64,000 bases of DNA from Alphaproteobacteria bacterium (GTDB lineage: Bacteria > Pseudomonadota > Alphaproteobacteria > Thalassobaculales > Thalassobaculaceae). The position numbers were made by a program, and so were the translations under genes. The notes beneath the pieces were generated by a model that saw only the letters and a list, made by a program, of their open reading frames with translations, made no database searches and had not been told where the DNA came from. Below are positions 1-7,418 of this stretch, one piece after another. The stretch covers positions 1-64,000 of the forward strand of contig JANSYS010000011.1 in NCBI GenBank assembly GCA_024742275.1. The letters run 5' to 3'. The stretch's first letter is position 1. Every line of letters begins with the position of its first letter.

Positions 1-99
1 GCCGAGAAAGAGTGGACCATGCCGCCAAGGGAGTGGGCCATGGCAAAGGCCCAGTTCGCCGTCGTCTTCGGCGAACGCTTCACAAGAGCAATGGTCTGA
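1..99 (+). CDS. IS256-family transposase, C-terminal end (partial)
   Basis: Frame 1 is open from base 1 to a TGA at 97-99 and encodes 32 residues. They contain the pattern WTMPxRxW followed by AxAQFAVVFGERF. This is the usual end of IS256-family (mutator-type DDE) transposases, which finish with WTMPxRDW, a short gap, then QFAxxFGxR. The catalytic DDE residues lie upstream, outside the window. The frame is followed at once by a terminal-repeat-like sequence, as expected at the 3' end of such an element. Whether the full transposase is intact cannot be judged here. Confidence 0.75.
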   Translation, partial: AEKEWTMPPREWAMAKAQFAVVFGERFTRAMV

Positions 100-118
100 T
101 GTTCAACCGCTCCCCCGC

Positions 119-141
119 ACACGAAATTTCTGACAGTCCCC
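119..141 (+). repeat. Putative right terminal inverted repeat of the IS256-family element
   Basis: The stretch reads ACACGAAATTTCTGACAGTC followed by a C run. The reverse complement begins GGGACTGTCAGAAATTTCGTG, close to typical IS256-family ends of the form GAGACTGTCxxAAATTTxGTG. It begins about 20 bases after the transposase stop. The matching left repeat is outside the window, so the exact boundary (140 or 141) is uncertain. Confidence 0.55.
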
Positions 142-523
142 CGGCATGCCGCCCCTCGCCTTCGGAGCCGCGGTGCTCATCGGCACGGCGATCGCGACGA
201 TTGCCGCCAACCCGACCGGCTCCCGCCCCTACCCGCCCGCAGCAAGCAGCCCTCCCGTCGAGACCAGCGGCATGTTCCGGACATACTTCGCCAAGGACAG
301 AACGATCTTCTCGCAGGACGCCGTCATCTTCACGGTGCAGCCAGGCAAGGTCACCTATATCGGCGACTTCAGGATGGTGAAGCCCTATACTGGCGGCCCT
401 CGCATTCTCGACTACTCATACGATCCGGACATGACGACACTGACCGCTCCGCCGACCCTGCCGATCTCCCTCGACACGCTTCAACGCCCGACGAAAGAGA
501 CCGTGCGCTTCTATCTCGGCTAA
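142..523 (+). pseudogene. 5'-truncated copy of the envelope protein encoded at 643-1530
   Basis: The frame runs from about 142 (first ATG at 146) to a TAA at 521-523, about 125 residues. It matches the last part of the neighbouring protein: a hydrophobic segment starting MPPLAFGAAVLIG, a Ser/Pro linker, then a module with VIFTVQPGKVTYIGDF (the neighbour has IVFTVTPGRVTYIGDF) and a closing RPTKETVRFY (neighbour RPTDAVTAFY). The signal peptide and N-terminal half are missing, and the similarity begins just where the IS element ends. An in-frame TGA at 131-133, inside the terminal repeat, blocks extension upstream. The simplest reading is a gene cut by IS insertion. I see no ribosome-binding site for the ATG at 146, so expression is doubtful. 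Confidence 0.65.
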
Positions 524-642
524 ACAGGATCTCCCGCACAGCGGCGCGTCGAGTGGCCCGGCGGGTCGCGCATTTCTCCACCCGAACGGATTGACACCGC
601 ATTCGGTTCCCTCTTTGGTTGCTCGCAACAGAAGATGACGGG

Positions 643-1530
643 ATGGGCACGATGCGGAACGGCGTAACGCGACGGACAATCCTGGGGGGCCTGATGCTAT
701 CGGGAGCCGTAGGCCTCGGCGGATGCGTGACGACCACGCCGTCCGGGTCAACGAACAGCACCGTCGCGGGTGGCCCCGATGACGACGGCCTGCCGGTCGG
801 CACCGACCCGACCGAGTACGCCTACAGCGCGACATCCAGCGGCGTCATGATCGTCGTGGCACGCGAACCCAAAGCCCCGTCCGCACCGATCTCGTTCGGG
901 CTGCTGCCCGCGTCAATCAACGGCGACGCCATCGAGGTCGCCGACGACGATCAATTGATCAGGGCAACGGTCAAAGCGGCCAGTTCAGATGACGTGCGGG
1001 AGATAAGGACGTTCGAGGTGCCGCCCGGAACCTACATCCTCGCCCTTACGGATTTCGGCAAACGCGGTAACTACCCCCGGCCCGGATACAGGTACCCCGG
1101 ATCCGGATACAGTGCGACCTACACCCCAAGTCCATACTCTGGTGCTCCGGTCGACCTGCCACCCTGGGCCGCCCTTGCCGCGGTCGCGATTGGGGTAGCC
1201 GTCGTCGGAATTCAAACCGGCGCTTTTAGCAGCAGCAACAACGACGAAGAGGAAGAGCCGATCTACGATCGAGAGGGGCATTTTCGCCACCATTTCGTCC
1301 GGGATCGGAAGGTGGTCGACGACCGGGCCATCGTCTTCACTGTCACCCCTGGACGGGTGACCTATATCGGCGACTTCAAAGCGAAACTCACCCCCACCGG
1401 GACCCGGACGCTGCTCTACGGCTACAACGCCGACGTGCCGCAATCGGACGAGCCCCCTCGCCTGCCGACGGCGTACGACGTCCACAAACGGCCGACCGAT
1501 GCCGTCACCGCGTTCTATCACGCGGCGTGA
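643..1530 (+). CDS. Putative Tat/lipoprotein-type envelope protein, hypothetical
   Basis: A protein of about 295 residues that I cannot assign to a named family. The start region has TRRTILGGLM, then a hydrophobic stretch ending LGGC. This looks like a twin-arginine-like lipoprotein signal, with lipidation of that Cys. A Gly/Tyr/Pro-rich linker follows, then an internal hydrophobic segment (PPWAALAAVAIGVAVVG), an acidic patch (NNDEEEEP), and a C-terminal module with IVFTVTPGRVTYIGDF. That module is shared with the truncated copy at 142-523, so this is a tandem duplicate. ATG codons at 643 and 652 are both possible starts; a TTG at 619 would place extra residues ahead of the signal and is less likely. 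The cell-envelope location is inferred from the signal and hydrophobic segment. Confidence 0.6.
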   Translation: MGTMRNGVTRRTILGGLMLSGAVGLGGCVTTTPSGSTNSTVAGGPDDDGLPVGTDPTEYAYSATSSGVMIVVAREPKAPSAPISFGLLPASINGDAIEVADDDQLIRATVKAASSDDVREIRTFEVPPGTYILALTDFGKRGNYPRPGYRYPGSGYSATYTPSPYSGAPVDLPPWAALAAVAIGVAVVGIQTGAFSSSNNDEEEEPIYDREGHFRHHFVRDRKVVDDRAIVFTVTPGRVTYIGDFKAKLTPTGTRTLLYGYNADVPQSDEPPRLPTAYDVHKRPTDAVTAFYHAA

Positions 1531-1542
1531 CTCCGGATATGC

Positions 1543-2340
1543 CTATACTTGGACGTCGACCTCCACGCTCCCCAGCCCCTCGACCGTGTAGACCGCCCTG
1601 TCGCCGGCCTCAGGGTAGCGGGTCTTCAGCGTCGATCCGGTCATCACCCAGTGACCGGCGCGGAGCGGTCGGCCCTGCTCGACCAGCAGGTTGGCGACCC
1701 AGGCCAGGGCGTTGAGCGGGTTGCCCATCGCCGCCCCGGTGACCGCCTCCTCGACCTCGCCGTTATAGTCAAGCCGCACCGGGGTCGTGGCGAGGTCGAG
1801 CGCGCGCCAGTCGCCGGTCGCCTCACCGAGCACGATACCGCCGGACCAGGCGTTGTCGGCGGCCATGGAGATCCCGTCGAGCCGGCTGTAGTCGGCATCC
1901 CGATCCTCGATCAGCTCGAAGGCCGGAACCGCTTCGGCAACAGCGCCGCGCACAGAATCAGCGGTATATTCGATATTTTTATCAGATAGATCGGATCCGA
2001 TCTTAAGGCATAACTCAAATTCCAGGCCGACCCGCACGAAGTCGCTCATCCGGACTGTCGCCGGCGAGGTGTGGACCGTCGACGCGAAGATCGCGCCGAC
2101 CAGAGATTGGTCGACTCCGCAGAGTTCCTGAACCGCCTTGGAGGTGAGCGCGATCTTGTAGCCGGCGATCGGCCCTTTGGTCCCCGCTTCCCAACCGGAG
2201 ATCAGGCGGCGCTGCGCCTGGTACGCGGCCTCGAGATCCGGGAGGGCGAGATCGCCTTCCAACGGCCGGTAAGGCAAGCCTGCGGCATGCTGGTTGGCCA
2301 GCGCGGCGGCGACGCGCGCAATCCTGTTGGAGTCGCTCAT
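1543..2340 (-). CDS. 2-keto-4-pentenoate hydratase / fumarylacetoacetate hydrolase-family protein (MhpD-like)
   Basis: 265 residues, the usual length for the MhpD/HpaH hydratase group. These enzymes add water to 2-hydroxydienoates during meta-cleavage of aromatics, or act as related decarboxylases. Features typical of the family are GPIAGYKIALTSKAVQELCG near residues 56-75, the acidic metal-ligand region VGLEFELCLKIG, and AFELIEDRDADYSRLD in the middle. The ATG at 2340 is chosen because it follows a strong AGGAGG site; an upstream in-frame extension of ten residues lacks one. It stands alone, opposite in direction to alr, so the pathway cannot be read from context and the exact substrate is open. 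Confidence 0.8.
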   Translation of the reverse strand: MSDSNRIARVAAALANQHAAGLPYRPLEGDLALPDLEAAYQAQRRLISGWEAGTKGPIAGYKIALTSKAVQELCGVDQSLVGAIFASTVHTSPATVRMSDFVRVGLEFELCLKIGSDLSDKNIEYTADSVRGAVAEAVPAFELIEDRDADYSRLDGISMAADNAWSGGIVLGEATGDWRALDLATTPVRLDYNGEVEEAVTGAAMGNPLNALAWVANLLVEQGRPLRAGHWVMTGSTLKTRYPEAGDRAVYTVEGLGSVEVDVQV

Positions 2341-2443
2341 GATGTTTCCTCCTGCATTTTGCCGGAGCATGGATCGAACCGGCCGGGGCGTGAAGCCTCT
2401 CTTGCGCCTTGTCCAGGTCTCTCGCGCCTGATATCCGACCTTG

Positions 2444-3580
2444 ATGGTTACAACGACAGCCGCCTTCGACGCCGCTCTCTCCCGCCTGACGATCGATCTG
2501 GGCGCGGTCCGACTGAACTATCGCCGGCTGTGCCGAGAACTGAACGGCGTTCCCTGTGCCGGCGTGGTCAAGGCGGACGGGTATGGGCTCGGCGCCGACC
2601 GAGTGGCGCCGGTGCTGTACGAGGAAGGCTGCCGGACGTTCTTTGTCGCGACCTTCGACGAGGCGGTGGCGCTGCGCCACGTCCTGTCCGGCGACACGAT
2701 GGCGGATGCGGAAATCGCCTGTCTGAACGGTCTGCTCGCGAGGACGGAAGCCAGCTTCGTCGAGCATCGGATCACCCCCGTGATCAACGCGGTCGAGCAG
2801 ATCGGGCGCTGGCGGGACCAAGGCCACAAAGAGGGCCGCCCGCTGCCGGCAATGCTGCATCTGGACACCGGCATGAACAGGCTGGGTCTGGATGGCCGGG
2901 AGATGGAGCGGGTGGCGGCGGATCCGACAGCGCTCGAAGGCGTCGACTGGCGGTATGCGATATCGCATCTCGCCATCGCCGATGAACCGGATCATCCGAT
3001 GAACGGTCAGCAGCTTGCCCGGTTCACCGCGATGCGGGCGCGCCTGCCGGTGTCGATGCGAGCGAGCCTTGCCAATTCCTCTGGCATCTTCCTCGGCAGC
3101 GCGTTTCATCACGACCTGGGACGTCCCGGCATCGCGCTCTACGGCGGCCGCCCCGCCGCCGACCGTGAGAACCCGATGCTGTGCCCGATCCGAATCGAGG
3201 GTCGAATTCTGCAGATCCGCACGGTCGAGCCCGGATGGACGGTCGGCTATGGCGGGACGTGGCGGGCGCAGCGGGAAACACGGATCGCCACGGTTGCTGC
3301 CGGATACGCGGACGGCTATCTGCGCAGTCTGTCCTCGGCCGGACGCGTGGCGGTTGGTGGCCGCCTGTGCGACGTGGTAGGACGCGTTTCCATGGACTCT
3401 ATCACTGTGGACGTGACCGACCTTCCAGAAGCCGCTGTCGCTCCCGGCGGCGTTGTGGAGGTGCTAGGCCCGACGGTCACCCCGGATTTGATGGCGGACG
3501 CTGGCGGCACCATCGGCTACGAGTTGCTCACCGGGCTCGGCAGCCGCTACGTACGCCACTATATCGATACTTCGGCATGA
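2444..3580 (+). CDS. alr: Alanine racemase
   Basis: 378 residues. It interconverts L- and D-alanine with pyridoxal phosphate, supplying D-Ala for peptidoglycan in the cytoplasm. The N-terminal TIM barrel carries the PLP lysine in VVKADGYGLG (K43). The second catalytic residue, Tyr269, lies in VGYGGTW within the C-terminal beta domain. HLDTGMNRLG and SNSSGIFLG-type phosphate-binding segments are present. A TTG directly precedes the ATG at 2444 in frame; I prefer the ATG. The ribosome-binding site is weak. It is followed after 46 bases by an MlaE-like permease in the same direction, a neighbourhood often seen in alphaproteobacteria. Confidence 0.95.
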   Translation: MVTTTAAFDAALSRLTIDLGAVRLNYRRLCRELNGVPCAGVVKADGYGLGADRVAPVLYEEGCRTFFVATFDEAVALRHVLSGDTMADAEIACLNGLLARTEASFVEHRITPVINAVEQIGRWRDQGHKEGRPLPAMLHLDTGMNRLGLDGREMERVAADPTALEGVDWRYAISHLAIADEPDHPMNGQQLARFTAMRARLPVSMRASLANSSGIFLGSAFHHDLGRPGIALYGGRPAADRENPMLCPIRIEGRILQIRTVEPGWTVGYGGTWRAQRETRIATVAAGYADGYLRSLSSAGRVAVGGRLCDVVGRVSMDSITVDVTDLPEAAVAPGGVVEVLGPTVTPDLMADAGGTIGYELLTGLGSRYVRHYIDTSA

Positions 3581-3626
3581 CCGCCGGGATCGCTCAGTGC
3601 AACCACGGATCGGGGTGCCCCGGCGG

Positions 3627-4400
3627 ATGAATCCTCTCGCGACGATCGGCCGAGGCTTTCTCGCCATCCTGGCCACTGCCGGGCGAATCAGCATGTTCGC
3701 CGCCACGGCGGTCAGCCACTGCGTGCGTCCGCCCTTCTATCCGCGGCTGGTGCTCCGTCAGTTCCTGGAGATCGGGTACTACTCGCTTCCAGTCGTCGGT
3801 CTGACGACGCTGTTCTCCGGAATGGTCCTGGCGCTCCAGAGCTATACCGGGTTTGCCCGTTTCTCGGCGGAGAGTGCGGTCGCGACGGTGGTCGTCCTGT
3901 CGATGACCCGCGAGCTGTCGCCGGTTCTTGCAGGCCTGATGGTCGCTGGACGGGTCGGCGCCGCCATCGCCGCGGAAATCGGCACGATGCGGGTCACCGA
4001 ACAGATCGACGCGCTCACCACCCTGTCGACCAACCCGTTCAAGTACCTGATCGTGCCCCGTCTGATCGCCGCCACCGTCAGCCTGCCGATCCTGGTGCTG
4101 ATCGGCGATATCATCGGCGTGTTCGGCGGCTATGTGGTCGGCGTATACAAGCTCGAGTTCAACGCCGCGACCTACATCCAGTCGACGGTCCAGTACCTGG
4201 AGCGCGTCGACGTGATCTCGGGCCTGGTCAAGGCGGCGGTCTTCGGCTTCCTGGTGGCGCTCATGGGCTGCTATCACGGCTTCAAGTCGCGCGGCGGCGC
4301 CCAAGGCGTGGGCGCGGCGACGACCAACGCGGTCGTCACCGCCTCGATCATGATCCTGGTCGCGAACTACGTGATCACCGAACTGTTCTTCGCGGAATGA
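3627..4400 (+). CDS. mlaE: MlaE-family ABC transporter permease
   Basis: 257 residues and about five to six hydrophobic segments. Permeases of this type work with an MlaF-like ATPase to move phospholipids between inner and outer membrane and so keep outer-membrane asymmetry. Family marks include FSGMVLALQSYTG, the long conserved SMTRELSPVLAGLMVAGRVG block with GAAIAAEIGTMRVTEQIDAL after it, and the C-terminal VTASIMILVANYVIT. The ATG at 3627 is taken because it precedes the usual N-terminus; a GTG at 3597 would add ten residues. The ATPase follows after 13 bases. No mlaD-type substrate-binding gene is next to the pair. Confidence 0.9.
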   Translation: MNPLATIGRGFLAILATAGRISMFAATAVSHCVRPPFYPRLVLRQFLEIGYYSLPVVGLTTLFSGMVLALQSYTGFARFSAESAVATVVVLSMTRELSPVLAGLMVAGRVGAAIAAEIGTMRVTEQIDALTTLSTNPFKYLIVPRLIAATVSLPILVLIGDIIGVFGGYVVGVYKLEFNAATYIQSTVQYLERVDVISGLVKAAVFGFLVALMGCYHGFKSRGGAQGVGAATTNAVVTASIMILVANYVITELFFAE

Positions 4401-4413
4401 GGGGTCGGGCAGC

Positions 4414-5205
4414 ATGAACGACACCCCGACGAGCGCGCACCCCAAGATTCGGATCCGCGACCTGCGCAAGAGCTTCGGATCGAAGGTGGTGCTGGACGGC
4501 CTCGACCTGGATATCGCGGACGGCGAAAGCGTCGTCGTGATCGGCGGCTCCGGCACTGGAAAGTCGGTCCTGCTGAAATGCATCATCGGATTGATGGAGC
4601 CGGATTCCGGGACCATCGAGATCGACGGCGAGAACGTGGTGGGACTGCCGCGGTCTCAGCGCGAGGACTTCATGCGCCGCTTCGGCATGCTGTTCCAGGG
4701 CGGCGCGTTGTTCGACTCCCTGCCGGTCTGGGAGAACGTCGCTTTCGGGCTGATGGCCGCGAAGCACATGGACAGGTCGGACGCGCGGAAGGTTGCGATC
4801 GACAAATTGGCGCAGGTCGGTCTCAACGAGGAGGTGTCCACCCTGTCCCCGTCCGAACTCTCCGGCGGCATGCAGAAGCGGGTGTCGCTCGCGCGGGCGA
4901 TCGCCACGGACCCCGAGATCATCTTCTTCGACGAGCCGACCACCGGCCTCGACCCGATCATGGCCGACGTGATCAACGACCTGATCGTCAAATGCACCCG
5001 CGAACTTGGTGCGACGGGTCTCTCGATCACCCACGACATGGCCAGCGCCCGCAAGATCGCCGACCGTATCGCCATGCTGTACCAGGGACGGATCATCTGG
5101 GCGGGGCCAGTCGCCGACATCGACAACTCGGGCAACGAGTACGTGGACCAGTTCATCCACGGCCGAGCCGAAGGCCCGATCCAGATGGCCGTCCGGCGCG
5201 GCTGA
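4414..5205 (+). CDS. mlaF: MlaF-family ABC transporter ATP-binding protein
   Basis: 263 residues. This cytoplasmic ATPase powers the MlaE permease encoded just upstream. Visible motifs in order are Walker A GGSGTGKSV (about residues 44-52), a Q-loop in MLFQGGALFDSLPVWENV, the signature LSGGMQKRVSLARA, Walker B IIFFDEPTTGLDP, and the switch His in SITHDM. FQGGALFDSL is typical of the Mla lipid-transport ATPases rather than of general importers. The start at 4414 comes 13 bases after the mlaE stop, consistent with one operon. The radA gene follows after only 14 bases. Confidence 0.92.
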   Translation: MNDTPTSAHPKIRIRDLRKSFGSKVVLDGLDLDIADGESVVVIGGSGTGKSVLLKCIIGLMEPDSGTIEIDGENVVGLPRSQREDFMRRFGMLFQGGALFDSLPVWENVAFGLMAAKHMDRSDARKVAIDKLAQVGLNEEVSTLSPSELSGGMQKRVSLARAIATDPEIIFFDEPTTGLDPIMADVINDLIVKCTRELGATGLSITHDMASARKIADRIAMLYQGRIIWAGPVADIDNSGNEYVDQFIHGRAEGPIQMAVRRG

Positions 5206-5219
5206 GCGGGAAGGCGCGT

Positions 5220-6623
5220 ATGGCGAAGTCGACAAGCCGCTACGTCTGTCAGGAGTGCGGCGCGGTCTCCGCGAAGTGGGCCGGCAAATGCGACGCCTGC
5301 GACGCCTGGAACACCCTGGTCGAGGAAGTCGTCGAGGCGGCGCCGAAGGCTATGAAGCCGGGCGGCGGCCGCCGGATAGACTTCGTGGAGCTGGCGGGGC
5401 AAAGCCGACAGACGCCGCGCCGCATTACCGGTATGGGCGAGTTCGACCGGGTGCTGGGGGGCGGGCTGGTTCCCGGCTCCGCGACCCTGATTGGCGGGGA
5501 TCCGGGCATCGGGAAGTCGACCGTCCTGCTACAGGTAGTGGCCGGCCTCTCCGCCACATGCCGCTGCGCCTACGTGTCCGGCGAGGAAGCGGTCGATCAG
5601 GTTCGCATGCGGGCCCAGCGCCTCGGCGTCGCGGCGGCACCGGTGGGACTGGCGGCAGCGACCAGCGTCCGCGACATCGTCTCCAGTCTGGAAGCGGCCG
5701 ACGGTCCGGACGTCGTCGTGATCGACTCGATCCAGACCATGTATGTCGATGCGCTCGACAGCGCTCCCGGAACGGTGGCCCAGGTCCGCGCCTCGACTCA
5801 GGAACTGATCCGCGTCGCCAAGAAACGCGGGATAGCCGTGCTACTGGTCGGCCATGTCACCAAGGAAGGCGCGATCGCCGGCCCACGGGTACTCGAACAC
5901 ATGGTCGATACCGTGCTGTATTTCGAAGGCGAGCGCGGCCACCAGTTCCGCATCCTGCGGGGCGTGAAAAACCGCTTCGGGCCGACCGATGAGATCGGCG
6001 TGTTCGAGATGACCGAAGGCGGCCTGATGGAGGTCGCCAACCCCTCCGCCCTGTTCCTGTCCGACCGTCAAGACGACGTGTCCGGCGCCTGCGTCTTCGC
6101 CGGAGTCGAGGGCACCCGGCCGGTCCTGGTCGAGATACAGGCGCTGATCGCGCCCTCCCCTTTCGGCACACCCCGCCGCGCCGTCGTCGGATGGGATTCG
6201 AACCGGCTCGCCATGGTGACGGCGGTCCTGGAAGCGCGCTGCGGCGTCTCACTCGCCGGCAACGACGTGTTCCTGAACGTCGCCGGGGGCCTGCGGGTTT
6301 CCGAACCGGCCGCCGATCTGGCCGTCGCCGCCGCCCTTGTATCGTCGCTGACTGGGGTGCCGGTCCCCAAGGGCTCCGTGGTCTTCGGCGAGATCGGCCT
6401 GTCCGCGGAAGTCCGGGCCGTCACCCAGGCCGAGGCCCGCCTGAAGGAGGCGGCGAAGCTCGGCTTCGAGCGCGCCCTGGTGCCGGCGTCCCGACGCAAG
6501 GGTGGCAGAGCGCCGTCCGGCGGCCTCGATCTGGTCGAGATCGGGCGACTGCACGATCTGGTGGACCTGCTTCACGATCCCAGCGACGATGCCCGTATCG
6601 GCCGTCGCGTCGTCGCTTCCTGA
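5220..6623 (+). CDS. radA: DNA repair protein RadA
   Basis: 467 residues, normal length for RadA, a RecA-like DNA helicase that helps branch migration and processing of recombination intermediates. It has an N-terminal four-Cys zinc finger (C10, C13, C24, C27), then Walker A GGDPGIGKST near residues 94-103, the RadA-specific KNRFG motif, and a C-terminal Lon-protease-like domain around GGLRVSEPAADLAVAAAL. The open frame extends far upstream through mlaF without meaning. The ATG at 5220 gives the canonical zinc-finger N-terminus and follows a GGGAAGG site. Confidence 0.96.
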   Translation: MAKSTSRYVCQECGAVSAKWAGKCDACDAWNTLVEEVVEAAPKAMKPGGGRRIDFVELAGQSRQTPRRITGMGEFDRVLGGGLVPGSATLIGGDPGIGKSTVLLQVVAGLSATCRCAYVSGEEAVDQVRMRAQRLGVAAAPVGLAAATSVRDIVSSLEAADGPDVVVIDSIQTMYVDALDSAPGTVAQVRASTQELIRVAKKRGIAVLLVGHVTKEGAIAGPRVLEHMVDTVLYFEGERGHQFRILRGVKNRFGPTDEIGVFEMTEGGLMEVANPSALFLSDRQDDVSGACVFAGVEGTRPVLVEIQALIAPSPFGTPRRAVVGWDSNRLAMVTAVLEARCGVSLAGNDVFLNVAGGLRVSEPAADLAVAAALVSSLTGVPVPKGSVVFGEIGLSAEVRAVTQAEARLKEAAKLGFERALVPASRRKGGRAPSGGLDLVEIGRLHDLVDLLHDPSDDARIGRRVVAS

Positions 6624-6634
6624 ACCGGACCGCC

Positions 6635-7324
6635 ATGGATTCGCTGCCGATAAACATCACCGACCTGGCCATCATCGTGGTCCTGATCCTGTCGGGCCTG
6701 CTGGCGCTGCTGCGCGGTTTCGTCGCCGAAGTGCTGTCGATCGTCGCCTGGGTCGGGGCGCTGGCCGTCGGGGTCTACGGCTACAGGCCGGCCGCTCCGA
6801 TCGTGATCGACCTGACCGGGATTGACGGGCCGCTCGGCGAACTGATCGCCGGCGGCGTCCTGTTCATCGTCGCGCTCATCGTCTTCATGATCCTGGCCAG
6901 ACTGGCGAGCGGCGCGCTGCAGATGGCAGGCCTCGGCGCGGTGGATCGTTCCCTCGGCTTCCTGTTCGGGCTGCTGCGCGGCGCCGTCCTGGTCAGCGTC
7001 TCCTATCTTCTGGTTCTGTGGGCGGAGCCCGATCCTCAGGACCATCCTTCGTGGCTGACGGAGGCGAAATCTCTACCCCTGGTCGTCGCCGGCGCCGACA
7101 TGTTGGTGACGCTCGTACCCGAGCATCTGCGAAGCCAGGCGGACAGCGAGGCCCTGCGCCTGCGGCGTCAGGCCGAAGACGAGGCCCGCGACGCCTTGAA
7201 GCAACGCCTGTTGAGCCCGACACCGCGAACCGAGTCCCCGAATCCCGATGCACCGGCGAGCGATCAGGGGTATACTGACAAAGAACGTCAGGAACTGAAC
7301 CGCGCCATCCAAAGCACCCAGTAG
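6635..7324 (+). CDS. cvpA: CvpA family membrane protein
   Basis: 229 residues with four hydrophobic segments in the first 160 residues and a charged, probably cytoplasmic, tail rich in Arg, Glu and Gln. CvpA (colicin V production) proteins are inner-membrane proteins whose role is unclear; in E. coli cvpA sits upstream of purF, as here. Recognisable segments include LSGLLALLRGFVAEVLSIVAW near the start and DRSLGFLFGLLRGAVLV. The ATG at 6635 lies 11 bases after the radA stop. The tail after residue 160 is longer than in E. coli CvpA, as is common in alphaproteobacteria. Confidence 0.92.
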   Translation: MDSLPINITDLAIIVVLILSGLLALLRGFVAEVLSIVAWVGALAVGVYGYRPAAPIVIDLTGIDGPLGELIAGGVLFIVALIVFMILARLASGALQMAGLGAVDRSLGFLFGLLRGAVLVSVSYLLVLWAEPDPQDHPSWLTEAKSLPLVVAGADMLVTLVPEHLRSQADSEALRLRRQAEDEARDALKQRLLSPTPRTESPNPDAPASDQGYTDKERQELNRAIQSTQ

Positions 7325-7418
7325 GTGGGTGCTGTTTCGTTTGGAAGGCCTCCGCCGATCGGGCCGGCGACATCCGCACTGATCGTCCCTGCACCTCGAA
7401 CGAGGACCGGAACCGCGC

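Larger units (their letters stand above)
1..141 (+). mobile_element. Right end of an IS256-family insertion sequence
   Basis: The window opens inside an IS element. The first 99 bases encode the last 32 residues of an IS256-type transposase. About 20 bases after the stop comes a sequence that reads like the terminal inverted repeat of this family, ending near 140-141. The left end lies outside the window, so the target-site duplication cannot be checked. The next reading frame is a headless copy of the gene at 643-1530, which suggests the element inserted into that gene. The family call rests on a short C-terminus plus a repeat, so the subgroup is not determined. Confidence 0.72.

Noticed and set aside
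4578-5219. Upstream extension of the radA frame through mlaF
   Set aside because: It overlaps the well-supported mlaF gene, and the zinc-finger N-terminus of RadA begins at 5220.
6193-6204. GGGATTCGAACC, resembling the T-arm of a tRNA on the minus strand
   Set aside because: It lies within the conserved GWDSNRLAM segment of radA, and no acceptor or anticodon arm can be paired around it.
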